A DNA stretch of 64,000 nucleotides from Phytopythium helicoides (Eukaryota; Oomycota; Peronosporomycetes; Pythiales; Pythiaceae): the NCBI GenBank assembly GCA_024867545.1, contig JANFNE010000006.1, forward strand, positions 310,001 to 374,000. The letters run 5' to 3'. A model generated the notes under the pieces. It was given only the letters and a program-made list of their open reading frames with translations. It was not told the origin of the DNA and ran no database searches. The position numbers and the translations under genes were made by a program. Of this stretch, positions 49,995 to 58,685 are shown in pieces (the first letter of the stretch is position 1; each line of letters starts with the position of its first letter).

Positions 49995-51497
49995 TCACTT
50001 GCTCATGGCGGATGCCAGAAGATGCTTCGAGTACGGGTGGACAATGACCCACGCGAACAGGAACGGTGAGGAGACGTCGAGCACGCCGTTATTCCACACG
50101 GATAGTCGTAGTCCAGACGACACGAATGCCGTTTCCTTGATAAGCACAAGTACCGCTCTTCCCACGTGGGCGACAGCAGCGGCACCCACAAACATGATGA
50201 ATACGCCGGCGTTGATCGTGTTTTTGTGAGGCACGACCTCGACGGCGACGCCCATGGCGATTGCCGCGGCCACCACCGAAACTGCGACTTGTCCAACGAC
50301 GTTAACCCTGGTTAAACTCGAAGTTCCGGTTCCAGCAGTCACGGTGCGAAACGCCCACGCAGCTAGCTCTCCAGCCGTCACGACGATGAAGAACGCGGAG
50401 AAGATGAAGGGGAATCCCCGAGCGACCGGGTGGTCGACAAAGTCGGCGATCTCCATCATGGTCGTGAGCATGAAGACGATGATGAGCGTATCGAGCATAG
50501 CCGCAAAAAGCGTGTGCGTGACGTCGGAGCTGGAAATGATGCGCCAGGCGATCATGATGCAGCTGCAGGCCAGCGTCAGGTACAGGTCGTCCACGACTTC
50601 GGGATTCTCGCTGTGGCCGTACTTGTAGTGCGCTACCACCATGTTCACGCGCGAAAAGGTGAAACCGAACTGCAGCACGATGAGCAGCATGCTGTCGGCA
50701 CCAGAAGGAGCGAGGCACGCCGTCCACACGCAGCAGGCGCTGCCCACACCGATAACGGTGACTAGCAGCCACCAGGTGAGCTCTTGGTCGGACAGGTCGA
50801 TGGCGAGCGGCGTGACGACGATCACGAGGGCTACGGCCGCCGTCGATGCCAGCAGAGCAAGCAGGGTCGCGACCACGACTTCTCGATCTCTTGTGAGCTT
50901 GAGCTTGTCAGTGATCTTGTGGATGGCGAAGCCCCGTGGTCGCATCCGCGTTTGGAGCGAGTGGCTGTAGCCTTGGAGGATGCGGATCGTTGTGGACGCT
51001 GTGGACGATGCTGAGGCTGTGACCGCGGACGGAGGAGTGAATGCTGACATCGCGGGCTCGCCCAACGCGAGCACCAGCCGCGCGCGGATGCGGAAGCAGA
51101 GCCACGCGAGCTGCAGCCCTCCGAGCGAGACGGCGGCCTGGACGACTGGCAGCAGGAAGTAGGGTCTCCCGGCCTGTACGGCTCCAACGGCGGCCGCGAG
51201 CGCCAGGAACGCGGCCGCGATCGTCCCCACTGTGGACGACGAGGCTCGCAGCCCGGTCGGGGACGGGAGAGCGTGGACGCAGTCCGGGGACGCCGGGCGG
51301 CGCGTCCACACTGCGGACGCGTCCAACGCCGCGGGCCACACGGTGGACCTGTCGGCCGCGGACGGACGACGCGGCCGCTCTGTGGACGCGGACGCGGACG
51401 CGCGGGACCTGTGGACGGCCGCAGTGGCCGCATCCGCATCCGCATCCGCAGCCGCGGCCGCCGTGTGGACGCTGGCCGGCGAGGCGCAACCATGCAT
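49995..51497 (-). CDS. Multi-pass membrane protein, paralog 1 of a divergent pair
   Basis: A 500-residue single exon. An Ala/Ser/Arg-rich low-complexity N-terminus (to about residue 90), encoded by GTGGACGC-type repeats, precedes eight or more hydrophobic segments (AAAFLALAAAVGAV, VVVATLLALLASTAAVALVIVV, WWLLVTVIGVGSACCVW, TLFAAMLDTLIIVFMLTTMM, FIFSAFFIVVTAGEL, VAVSVVAAAIAMGVAV). It shares VDDLYLTLACSCIMIAWRII with the divergent neighbour at 52083 (VDSLYISLVGACAVIVFRVI) and is similarly laid out elsewhere. No known transporter or channel motif was recognised and the function is unknown. It ends 130 bp from the convergent third esterase gene. Confidence 0.8.
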   Translation of the reverse strand: MHGCASPASVHTAAAAADADADAATAAVHRSRASASASTERPRRPSAADRSTVWPAALDASAVWTRRPASPDCVHALPSPTGLRASSSTVGTIAAAFLALAAAVGAVQAGRPYFLLPVVQAAVSLGGLQLAWLCFRIRARLVLALGEPAMSAFTPPSAVTASASSTASTTIRILQGYSHSLQTRMRPRGFAIHKITDKLKLTRDREVVVATLLALLASTAAVALVIVVTPLAIDLSDQELTWWLLVTVIGVGSACCVWTACLAPSGADSMLLIVLQFGFTFSRVNMVVAHYKYGHSENPEVVDDLYLTLACSCIMIAWRIISSSDVTHTLFAAMLDTLIIVFMLTTMMEIADFVDHPVARGFPFIFSAFFIVVTAGELAAWAFRTVTAGTGTSSLTRVNVVGQVAVSVVAAAIAMGVAVEVVPHKNTINAGVFIMFVGAAAVAHVGRAVLVLIKETAFVSSGLRLSVWNNGVLDVSSPFLFAWVIVHPYSKHLLASAMSK

Positions 51498-52082
51498 GGG
51501 CCGTCGGCCCCGGGGCTTTGGGGCGGCGTTGCCTTTTTAATCGCGACTGCAGCAGCAGGTTGGTGCGGAGATTAAAATGATGGCGGGGAGGATCTACGGT
51601 ACGGTGTACGGTACAAGTGGACAGTGCAGTAGGACGAGGAAGCTGACAGAGCGGGTGTATATATGGTTTCATGGAATACTGAGTTGTGTTGTCTCTTTTT
51701 GGCAAGAGTCGAAGGTTAATGCACTCCGGTTGTGACAGTATGCGCGGCACTGAATCGCGTGGGCTAGGTGACAACATTAGCGCAATCCATCGCAGATTAC
51801 CGTTTTTCATGTCTCACTTCCCTATCCCTCTCTAAAACCACTCTCTAAATCCAAGGAGTCAGTCCCGCCTCTCTCCTTGATTGGTCGAAACTTCTCCTCA
51901 TCCCGTTCTCCCATTGGTGGAAACCTCGTTTCCAACCGTCATCTCCCCTTGCCCTCTGGCCGCCTGGTCGCCCCCGCGCCGAAACGCCGTTGACTTGTCT
52001 CCAGTATGCTCCCCCCCAGCCTGCCGGTTAATCATCGCCCGCCCCCCCTTTCTCCATACTAAAGCGCAGTCTCCGCGCCGAC
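51498..52082. other. Shared divergent promoter of the paralogous membrane proteins
   Basis: 585 bp between head-to-head starts. It contains two inverted CCAAT boxes (GATTGGTCGAAAC near 51879 and CATTGGTGGAAAC near 51912), each followed by a similar G(T/G)NGAAAC, possibly a regulatory pair. No gene is seen. Confidence 0.5.
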
Positions 52083-53516
52083 ATGGAGCGCTCCGGGCCG
52101 CTGGTGGTCATGACGCCGCCGCTGCTGCCGCCGCTGCCGCCGCTGCACCGCGCGCTGTCCGCCCGTCTCAGCTCGACGCTGTGGCCCGCGCTGTCCTTCC
52201 TGGTGCTGCCGCTGGCCGCGCTGCTGCTCGTGGAGCTGGCGCTCGTCTACGCGCTGCTCTTCCTCGGCCAGCTGCTGCTCGCGCTCGCCGCGCTCGAGTG
52301 GAGCTGGCTCATGTTCCGCGTGCGCCAGCGGCTGCTGCTGGCGCTGGACGACGACTCGGAGCCGCCCGCGCGCTGCATCCGCGCGGCGGGCAACCCGCGG
52401 GACCTTCGGCTCGACGTCGACGACATGGCGGCGCCGCTCGCGCCGTCACCAGGCGTCGGAGGCGCGCAGACGCTGCCGTACGCGGCGCGGCTCGCGGCGG
52501 CGCAGCGCCCCTCGACCTTCGCCATCGAGAGGATCGCGCGCTGGAGAGGCTTCTGCGGCTGCTGGGCAGTGCCGACGGCCATCGGGATGGTCGCGGCCGC
52601 CGGGATTGGCGTCGCCGCGGCGTACTGGCTGGCGAGCGAGGCCTTCTCGTCCGACGACTCGCCGTGGATCATGGTCGTCGCCGCCACGTGCGAGGCCGCG
52701 GCCGTGAGCGCAGCCACCGGCGCGCTGGCGCCGACGCCAGGCGACGGATTCGTGCTCGTCGTGTACCAGGGGACGGTGCTCGCCGCCGCCATGAACGCCT
52801 ACCTGCGCTTCCGCGTGACGCTGCTCGCCGACGACCAGCTCGTCGACTCGCTATACATCTCGCTCGTCGGCGCATGCGCGGTCATCGTCTTCCGCGTCAT
52901 CACGAGCCGCCGCGTGATGCTCTCGCTGCTGCTCGTGCTCGGCGACGTGCTCGGCCTGCTGTGCCTCGCAGCGCCGCTCGTCACGGCCGCAGATGCTATC
53001 GACCGATCGCCCGCCACCGACCAGTACCGACAGCAGATCGCGCTCTTCATCCTCGTGCTCACGGCCACCGACATGGGCGACGCGCTGGCCCACGCCGTGC
53101 CTTGGATCGGCCTCCCACGCTGCGGCCGAACCCGGCCTCTGCTAGCCAAGACAGACAACGGGACGCGTGACCTCGATGCAGCCTTCGTCGCCTGGTGCTG
53201 CGCAGCTCTCACTTTAGGTGTTGCGCGCGTCGTCATGGGTGCGAGTGTCTTCAACGCCGTCGAGGTGCTCGTGCTGCTACTCGCTGTTGGCATCGGCCAG
53301 TGGGCTCGGCTGTGGGTATCTGCAGTCAAGAAGTTGGCCAACGTGAGCACCACAGCATTCTTTCTCTCTGACAAGAGCCGTGCTGCCGGCGTGCTCGAGC
53401 GCGTCGCGCTGTTCATGGTCGCCGTGCTCGTCTACTACCCATACGTCAAGGACAGGTTCATTTCAGGTAGTGTCAGCAGTGGCAGCGGCAGTGGGAGCAG
53501 CGGTGGAACTAGGTGA
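52083..53516 (+). CDS. Multi-pass membrane protein, paralog 2 of a divergent pair
   Basis: A 477-residue single exon, very GC-rich. Hydrophobic segments include PALSFLVLPLAALLLVELAL, WAVPTAIGMVAAAGIGVAAA, VVAATCEAAAVSAATGALA, VMLSLLLVLGDVLGLLCLAA, FVAWCCAALTLGVARVVMG and ALFMVAVLVYYPYVKD. The alignment by eye with 49995-51497 covers the LVDSLYISL block and the C-terminal third (VSTTAFFLSDKSRA against ETAFVSSGLRL). It ends in a Gly/Ser-rich tail. Function unknown. The pair probably arose by an inverted local duplication followed by strong divergence. Confidence 0.8.
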   Translation: MERSGPLVVMTPPLLPPLPPLHRALSARLSSTLWPALSFLVLPLAALLLVELALVYALLFLGQLLLALAALEWSWLMFRVRQRLLLALDDDSEPPARCIRAAGNPRDLRLDVDDMAAPLAPSPGVGGAQTLPYAARLAAAQRPSTFAIERIARWRGFCGCWAVPTAIGMVAAAGIGVAAAYWLASEAFSSDDSPWIMVVAATCEAAAVSAATGALAPTPGDGFVLVVYQGTVLAAAMNAYLRFRVTLLADDQLVDSLYISLVGACAVIVFRVITSRRVMLSLLLVLGDVLGLLCLAAPLVTAADAIDRSPATDQYRQQIALFILVLTATDMGDALAHAVPWIGLPRCGRTRPLLAKTDNGTRDLDAAFVAWCCAALTLGVARVVMGASVFNAVEVLVLLLAVGIGQWARLWVSAVKKLANVSTTAFFLSDKSRAAGVLERVALFMVAVLVYYPYVKDRFISGSVSSGSGSGSSGGTR

Positions 53517-53674
53517 TGGCAGGCGCCGACTGAAGGCGATTATTTATTAGGCACGGGTAGCTGCAGCCAGCGATCGCCAGGCATAGTTTGGCAGATCGCG
53601 GCGCTTCAATATTTAAATTCAATGAGCTCATCGCAATCAATTGCTGTCCGCGTTCTCACTAACGACGACTGTTT

Positions 53675-55993
53675 TCACGGCTGTTGGGCTCTCAACTGCG
53701 CCACCAAGTTGCGGACTCGTTCACTCGAGTGAAAAAGCGCCACGTACTCAGCTTCCAGCTCTCGACGCGTTTGCTCGCGAACTGCCTTTGCATCGAGCAG
53801 CAAGGACAGTCGCTGTTTTTTCTGCTCTCCATCCTCACTCGCGGTTGCGCGAAAATGAGTGGCTACAGCACGATTCTGCAGCTTGAGCTTCGACCACAAT
53901 GCTTGACATTTGATATGGCTTGCTTGCTGGGTGGGAGGGCTCGACAAAGTGGTAGCGGGCACATTTTCCAGCTGGCTGACATGTGCTAGCTCTCGGAACT
54001 CTTGCATCTTGTCCCCCCAAGAATAAGCGATCAGATTCGCAAGCGCAGCGTCACGCTTCGCGCTTTCGGCTGCAATAGCGACACGCATCTCTTCAATTTG
54101 ACTCTGGAGTTCTTGGGCTTGCTGCGGTTGAGTTCCCATGAGATCAAGTACGAGCACCTCGGATTCGTTGACAGCTCGGTCGTTGAGTAGGATTTCATCG
54201 TTTGCGTCGAGAAAGTCTGTTTCGAGCCGTTTGCGCTCACAATCCTGCTCAACTTCGCCGCCTTCGGTGGTGATTTCCTGCTGAACTCCATTACTTTCCG
54301 ACATACCAATGGAAGCAACCCCTGCTTTCGTGCTTGCAGCAAGCTCTTGGCGCAATTGCTTTACCTCCTCCTCAAGACTCTCGACTCGTTGCACTAAAGC
54401 TTGTGCCCATGACGGAATGACTTGGTCATAGCCTGTGTGGGTATCGGCTATGACGTTGTTGGGACAGTCGATATTGTCCTGCTGTGGCAGTCCACTAGTC
54501 AGAGGGGAATCCAATTGCTTTTCAGTTGCCACTGCTGGAAACGGTGGTAACTTTGACCCTGCCAAGTTTTGAGTCCATGACTGTGGTGGCTGCTTTACAC
54601 ACTCGATCTTCTCTTGCTGTGTGGTATCGATATTTTCACTAGGCGTTAGGGATTGCGCGCTTGGCTGGGCTATCAGGTCCGTCTGTTCTGTTGAGAAGTT
54701 TGGAGAAAACGTCAGCGATCCTGTTTGTGTTTGCTCATGTGCTGAGGATTGTCGCAGCGCAACGACCTCCGGGTTTCGACTGGCTGTAGCAAAAGTTGAT
54801 GCCGCTACCTGGTGTGCTTTTGTTGGCAGCGTTACACGGTTTGGTAGTACATTCGGGTCGTCTTCCTCTTGAGTTAGTAGAGTCTGCTTCGAAGACACGG
54901 TCAATTCCCCTCGAGCTAGCCTAGACACGTCTTGGCCACTTGTTCCTGCCAAAGAGTCTTGAGTCGGTGGTATTTTCTTCGAGGCGTCTTGCAAATGACC
55001 TCGACTAGCAGCATTGGGGAGCACTTCTGCACCTGCGCAAAGTGCTGCAGTTTCGGCTTGCATTATGGGTGGTACTTGGGAGACGCGAGTAAATGTCAAA
55101 GGCTCCTCTCTAGGAGAGTTCGAGGTTGTTGTCGGTATGTGTGCCGTTTTTCGTGCTGGTGCCTCTTCGTTAATTGCGGTCTCACTCGCATGCACTCGAT
55201 CCTCTGATCGCAGTCTCGGATCGCGAGGCACACGACGTTTCCGCTTCATTTCAACAGCCTCTGTGCGCAGCTCCTGCGTATTCGCCAACTTTCGCTTCAA
55301 CGACAGCGCACGAGCTAACTTCAGTGGTACCTTTACATCGCTGCAATTGCTGTATGCTTCATCATACTTCATGTGCGTCTCGGCATATCCGGTTGACACT
55401 TCGCCGTAGTTGCTGTGAGCAATTCCATACTTGCTGTAGGAATGGGCTTCAACGTTCTTGCTGTGCGCATCGCCGAACTTGTTGGCTGTACCACCGTACT
55501 TGCCGGGCGAGTCGACATGCACTGATGTCTTCGGCATCTGCTTCCCTGCCGAGTACGGAAGTCTTGAGTAGGCAAACTGGAACCGGAGGATACGCTCCTT
55601 GCTGGCGGTGTCAATGCGCGCTTTCTTGGTATGGAGCCACTCGAAAAACCGCCGCTCGTAATCTCCCACGCTCTCGCCTGGCTGCAACGGCACCGGGATC
55701 GGCTTCCCGTGATGCTTATTCTGCATTCCGTTGGCATTCATAATCTCAGCTGTGAAGGCTTCGAGCGTCAGCACGCGCCGCGCTAATAGCCCCGGCCTGT
55801 TGTCAACGAGATTTTGCGCTCTGCTGGCCGGGAAACTCGGCTGGAGGTGCGAAGGAGGCGATGGTCGCGGCTGGAAGGCTGCAGATCGCTCCAGCAGGCG
55901 CGGATCACAGCGGAAGGTCAGTGAGACAGGCGCTCGTGAGCTTCGGCGCGGCGGAGAGCGCTGGGGAGAGACTGATGGGTGGCGAAGGTCCAT
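53675..55993 (-). CDS. Hypothetical protein, tandem paralog A (Tyr/His repeat)
   Basis: 772 residues, single exon, family not recognised. Conserved parts shared with the neighbour at 56263 are an N-terminal block (LLARRVLTLEAFTAEI, PIPVPLQPGESVGDYERRFFEWL, FQFAYSRLP) and a C-terminal helical block (NDEILLNDRAVNESEV, QQAQELQSQIEEMR, HIKCQALWSKLKLQ, REQTRRELEAEYVALF). Between them are a unique series of imperfect nine- to ten-residue units built on (S/N)KYG-AHS (about residues 160-215) and long Ser/Thr/Gln linkers with a coiled-coil stretch (VESLEEEVKQLRQELA). The conserved ends suggest a short N-terminal module plus an oligomerising coiled coil. No membrane or signal segments are seen. Confidence 0.8.
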   Translation of the reverse strand: MDLRHPSVSPQRSPPRRSSRAPVSLTFRCDPRLLERSAAFQPRPSPPSHLQPSFPASRAQNLVDNRPGLLARRVLTLEAFTAEIMNANGMQNKHHGKPIPVPLQPGESVGDYERRFFEWLHTKKARIDTASKERILRFQFAYSRLPYSAGKQMPKTSVHVDSPGKYGGTANKFGDAHSKNVEAHSYSKYGIAHSNYGEVSTGYAETHMKYDEAYSNCSDVKVPLKLARALSLKRKLANTQELRTEAVEMKRKRRVPRDPRLRSEDRVHASETAINEEAPARKTAHIPTTTSNSPREEPLTFTRVSQVPPIMQAETAALCAGAEVLPNAASRGHLQDASKKIPPTQDSLAGTSGQDVSRLARGELTVSSKQTLLTQEEDDPNVLPNRVTLPTKAHQVAASTFATASRNPEVVALRQSSAHEQTQTGSLTFSPNFSTEQTDLIAQPSAQSLTPSENIDTTQQEKIECVKQPPQSWTQNLAGSKLPPFPAVATEKQLDSPLTSGLPQQDNIDCPNNVIADTHTGYDQVIPSWAQALVQRVESLEEEVKQLRQELAASTKAGVASIGMSESNGVQQEITTEGGEVEQDCERKRLETDFLDANDEILLNDRAVNESEVLVLDLMGTQPQQAQELQSQIEEMRVAIAAESAKRDAALANLIAYSWGDKMQEFRELAHVSQLENVPATTLSSPPTQQASHIKCQALWSKLKLQNRAVATHFRATASEDGEQKKQRLSLLLDAKAVREQTRRELEAEYVALFHSSERVRNLVAQLRAQQP

Positions 55994-56262
55994 TTACTTG
56001 CGAATCTCGTCTGGAAGTGGCAAAAGGCGCGGATGGGCCGCTTCCAAGCGGACATGAAGTGGTAGATAACGTGAGTTTCACGTTCAAAAACAGACAGAGT
56101 ATAGATGTTGAAGTTTGCTTAGTCGGGTAGAAGTGTCACTTATGAAGAGCTCGCATTGATGCTGGCAGTTGATCACTCTATGAATCATTGGCAATGAGTC
56201 ATTTACATGGCTGTTGAATCCTGTCCAGGTCGCAGTGAAAGTGTCTAGATCTTATGCCGCAA
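55994..56262. other. Gap between tandem paralogs
   Basis: 269 bp of flanking sequence between paralog A (start) and paralog B (end). No gene or repeat was recognised. Confidence 0.5.
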
Positions 56263-58539
56263 TCACGTGGCGGGCTCGAGCAGCTCGGACACAAAGCCAC
56301 GGACCCGTTCGCTCGAGCAATACAGTTCCGAGTACTCAGCCTCCAGCTCTCGACGCGTTTGTTCACGAGCTGCTTGAGCCTCGGCGTACAGTGACAACTT
56401 TTCCTTCTCCTGCTCGTCGTCCTCACCAATTGGTGCACGCCCGTAGGTTGCGATAGCACGATCTTGCAGCTTCAGCTTGGACCACAACGCTTGGCACCTC
56501 ACATGAGCTGCGTGCTGGAGACTTGAGGTCGACCTCTTGCTCTCGCTTGACGAAGACTCGTGCTTTGCCGAACCTGACTTACGCGTTGGAAACTCCTCCA
56601 TTTTGCCACCCCAAGTCTCAACAATCAGGCGTGCAAGAGCTGCATCACGCTTGGAACTTTCAGCTTCGATGGCCTCTCGCATTTCCACAATCTGGCTCTG
56701 CAGTTCCTGAGCCTGCTGCGGTTCCGTTTCCATGAGGTCGTGGACCAGCATCTCAGATTCATCCACTGCTCTTGTGTTGAGTAAGATTTCGTCGTTGATG
56801 TCAAGGAAGTCCTTTTCGAAGCGCAAGCACTTTGATTCCTTGCCACCTGTGACTTCACACTCCGACCTTGACATCTTCGAACTGTTGACAGAGTCCTTGT
56901 TTGGACTACCAATTGAACTGTCGTTGCCAACAGGTTTGCTCGAGGTTTGAAGCTGCTGTCGAAGCTGCTGAACCTCTTTTTCAAGGTCCTCCACGCGAAG
57001 GAAGAGTTTCATCGCCCATAATGGGATGGGTTCGTCTCTATGCGCGGAGGGCGGAGGGGTCACTGATGCACGCGATTCGCCGTGAATGCTGTCCTGCTTG
57101 TTATTTTTCTGCATATTGGACTGTTCGTTGTTCGTGGATTTTGGGGTGTTTGGGTGCTCTTTGATATCCTTTTGTGATGGAGGCTGTTGAGCGTCGTCTG
57201 GGGTAATATCTCCAAACTCGGACTGTTTATCAGCACTGTCCGCAAGAGGTGAGTTGGTTGTTGATTCGGTCAGTTGTGATGGCGAAACAGATTGATTGTG
57301 TTGCCCAGCATCGGCTGAAGGGGTCTTGTCTGGTCTACAACCCATAGTAGTTGCTGATCTTGTTGCAGACTTGTTGCTGGGTTGTGCCCTCGGATCGTTT
57401 GTCGACTCTGTGCGCGCTCGCTTGACCTCATGCCGAGTTGTATCGCTTACTGATGACTGCTTGTGGGAGTCTGCCGATCGAGGTCTTTTTGGAATCGGCT
57501 TGGGCCTCGGCGGCATCTCTCTATCTTTTATCGTTCCTTCGATTCGCGGTCGATCTACTTTCGCTGTTTTGGAACTGCTTGGCCGAATCCACGCTGCTTT
57601 AGGTAACCTTGAGAACGCGAACGAGTAGCGAGCCAAACGTTCCTTCATCGGCATTTTCTGCAACTCTTCGATATTCGTGTTTCTGTTCCTGCTCAGCCAC
57701 TCGACGAATTGGACTTCGTACTCCCGGGGTGTTTCGCCGTGTCGAAGCGGAACCGGAATGGGGGCGTCGAGACCGCTCTTGCGCTCACTCGGCGGCAGCA
57801 GCTTGCCGTCTTTATCCGTCAGCTCATTGATAAAGGTCGAGAGTGTCATCACTCGGCGCGCCAGCAGGTCCGACGGCTTCTTGTGACTCTTCTCCTTATC
57901 CATGGCATCCAAGTACTTGGCTTGGTTAGCGCTTACTTTTGGCCCTCGAGAGCGTGAAACTGGTGATCTAGCGCGTGGTGAAGACAGACGTCGAGGAGGA
58001 GATCGCGACCTTGGAGGTGAATGTCGCCGAGGAGGAGAGTGAGATCGCGGCGGTGACAAACTTCGGGGTGGAGATTGAAACCGCGGTGCTGACACGCGTC
58101 GGGGAGGTGAATGCGGTTGAGGAGAGCGAAAGCGCGGCGGGGACAATCGTCTTGGAGAAGAGCGCGAGTGAGGTGCTGGCTGCCGCGGGAGATAATGCAC
58201 AGCACACGGCGCTTGCGGCGGCGAAAACGTCCGCGGGAGCAGCAGCGCGTCCGGTCGCGGCTGCGAGAAGCGCCGCTCGTGCTCAAAGCGCGGCGACGGG
58301 TCGAACGGAGGAGACTCGAAGCGCTCGGGTGGCGACTCGAAGCGCGGAGGCTGCTCGAAGCGCCGACGAGACCCGAAACGCATTGGTGGCGGCTGGCTGA
58401 AGCGCGGGGGCGACTCGAAGCGCTGGAGTCGCGCGGACGGTAGTGCATCGAACACCAGTGGGCGTGGAGGCGAGCGGGAGCGGGAGCGCGAGTGCTGGCG
58501 CGAGAAGAAGTCGCGGGAACGGCTGCCTGGTGGCGCCAT
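56263..58539 (-). CDS. Hypothetical protein, tandem paralog B with RS-like N-terminus
   Basis: 758 residues, single exon. The first 220 residues are an Arg/Ser/Pro-rich low-complexity domain (RSRSRSPPRP at the start, then repeated SPPR(R/S) units), like the RS tails of splicing proteins. The family blocks follow as in paralog A: LLARRVMTLSTFINEL, PIPVPLRHGETPREYEVQFVEWLSRN, FAFSRLPKAAW, and the C-terminal DINDEILLNTRAVDESEMLV, AQELQSQIVEMREAIE, HVRCQALWSKLKLQ and REQTRRELEAEYSELY. A coiled coil (VEDLEKEVQQLRQQL) precedes the last block. The RS-like domain suggests nuclear speckle or RNA-related localisation, which is inference. No RRM or zinc finger is visible. Tandem with and upstream of paralog A. 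Confidence 0.8.
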   Translation of the reverse strand: MAPPGSRSRDFFSRQHSRSRSRSPPRPLVFDALPSARLQRFESPPRFSQPPPMRFGSRRRFEQPPRFESPPERFESPPFDPSPRFEHERRFSQPRPDALLLPRTFSPPQAPCAVHYLPRQPAPHSRSSPRRLSPPRFRSPQPHSPPRRVSAPRFQSPPRSLSPPRSHSPPRRHSPPRSRSPPRRLSSPRARSPVSRSRGPKVSANQAKYLDAMDKEKSHKKPSDLLARRVMTLSTFINELTDKDGKLLPPSERKSGLDAPIPVPLRHGETPREYEVQFVEWLSRNRNTNIEELQKMPMKERLARYSFAFSRLPKAAWIRPSSSKTAKVDRPRIEGTIKDREMPPRPKPIPKRPRSADSHKQSSVSDTTRHEVKRARTESTNDPRAQPSNKSATRSATTMGCRPDKTPSADAGQHNQSVSPSQLTESTTNSPLADSADKQSEFGDITPDDAQQPPSQKDIKEHPNTPKSTNNEQSNMQKNNKQDSIHGESRASVTPPPSAHRDEPIPLWAMKLFLRVEDLEKEVQQLRQQLQTSSKPVGNDSSIGSPNKDSVNSSKMSRSECEVTGGKESKCLRFEKDFLDINDEILLNTRAVDESEMLVHDLMETEPQQAQELQSQIVEMREAIEAESSKRDAALARLIVETWGGKMEEFPTRKSGSAKHESSSSESKRSTSSLQHAAHVRCQALWSKLKLQDRAIATYGRAPIGEDDEQEKEKLSLYAEAQAAREQTRRELEAEYSELYCSSERVRGFVSELLEPAT

Positions 58540-58685
58540 GATGCCCCAAGATTCTCAAGTACGCGCGGTGGGACACTTTGAGGATGAGAGAGATCACGTC
58601 GCGACCTCGAACACCGCGGAGGCGCGTGTCCGAGTGAATCTGCCACATGACCGAGGTGATGGGATGAGTTGAAGGTGGCGGTTGG

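Noticed and set aside
51881..53170. 429-codon plus-strand frame overlapping the 52083 gene
   Set aside because: Arg/Ala-rich out-of-frame shadow; the 52083-53516 frame has membrane segments and a paralog.
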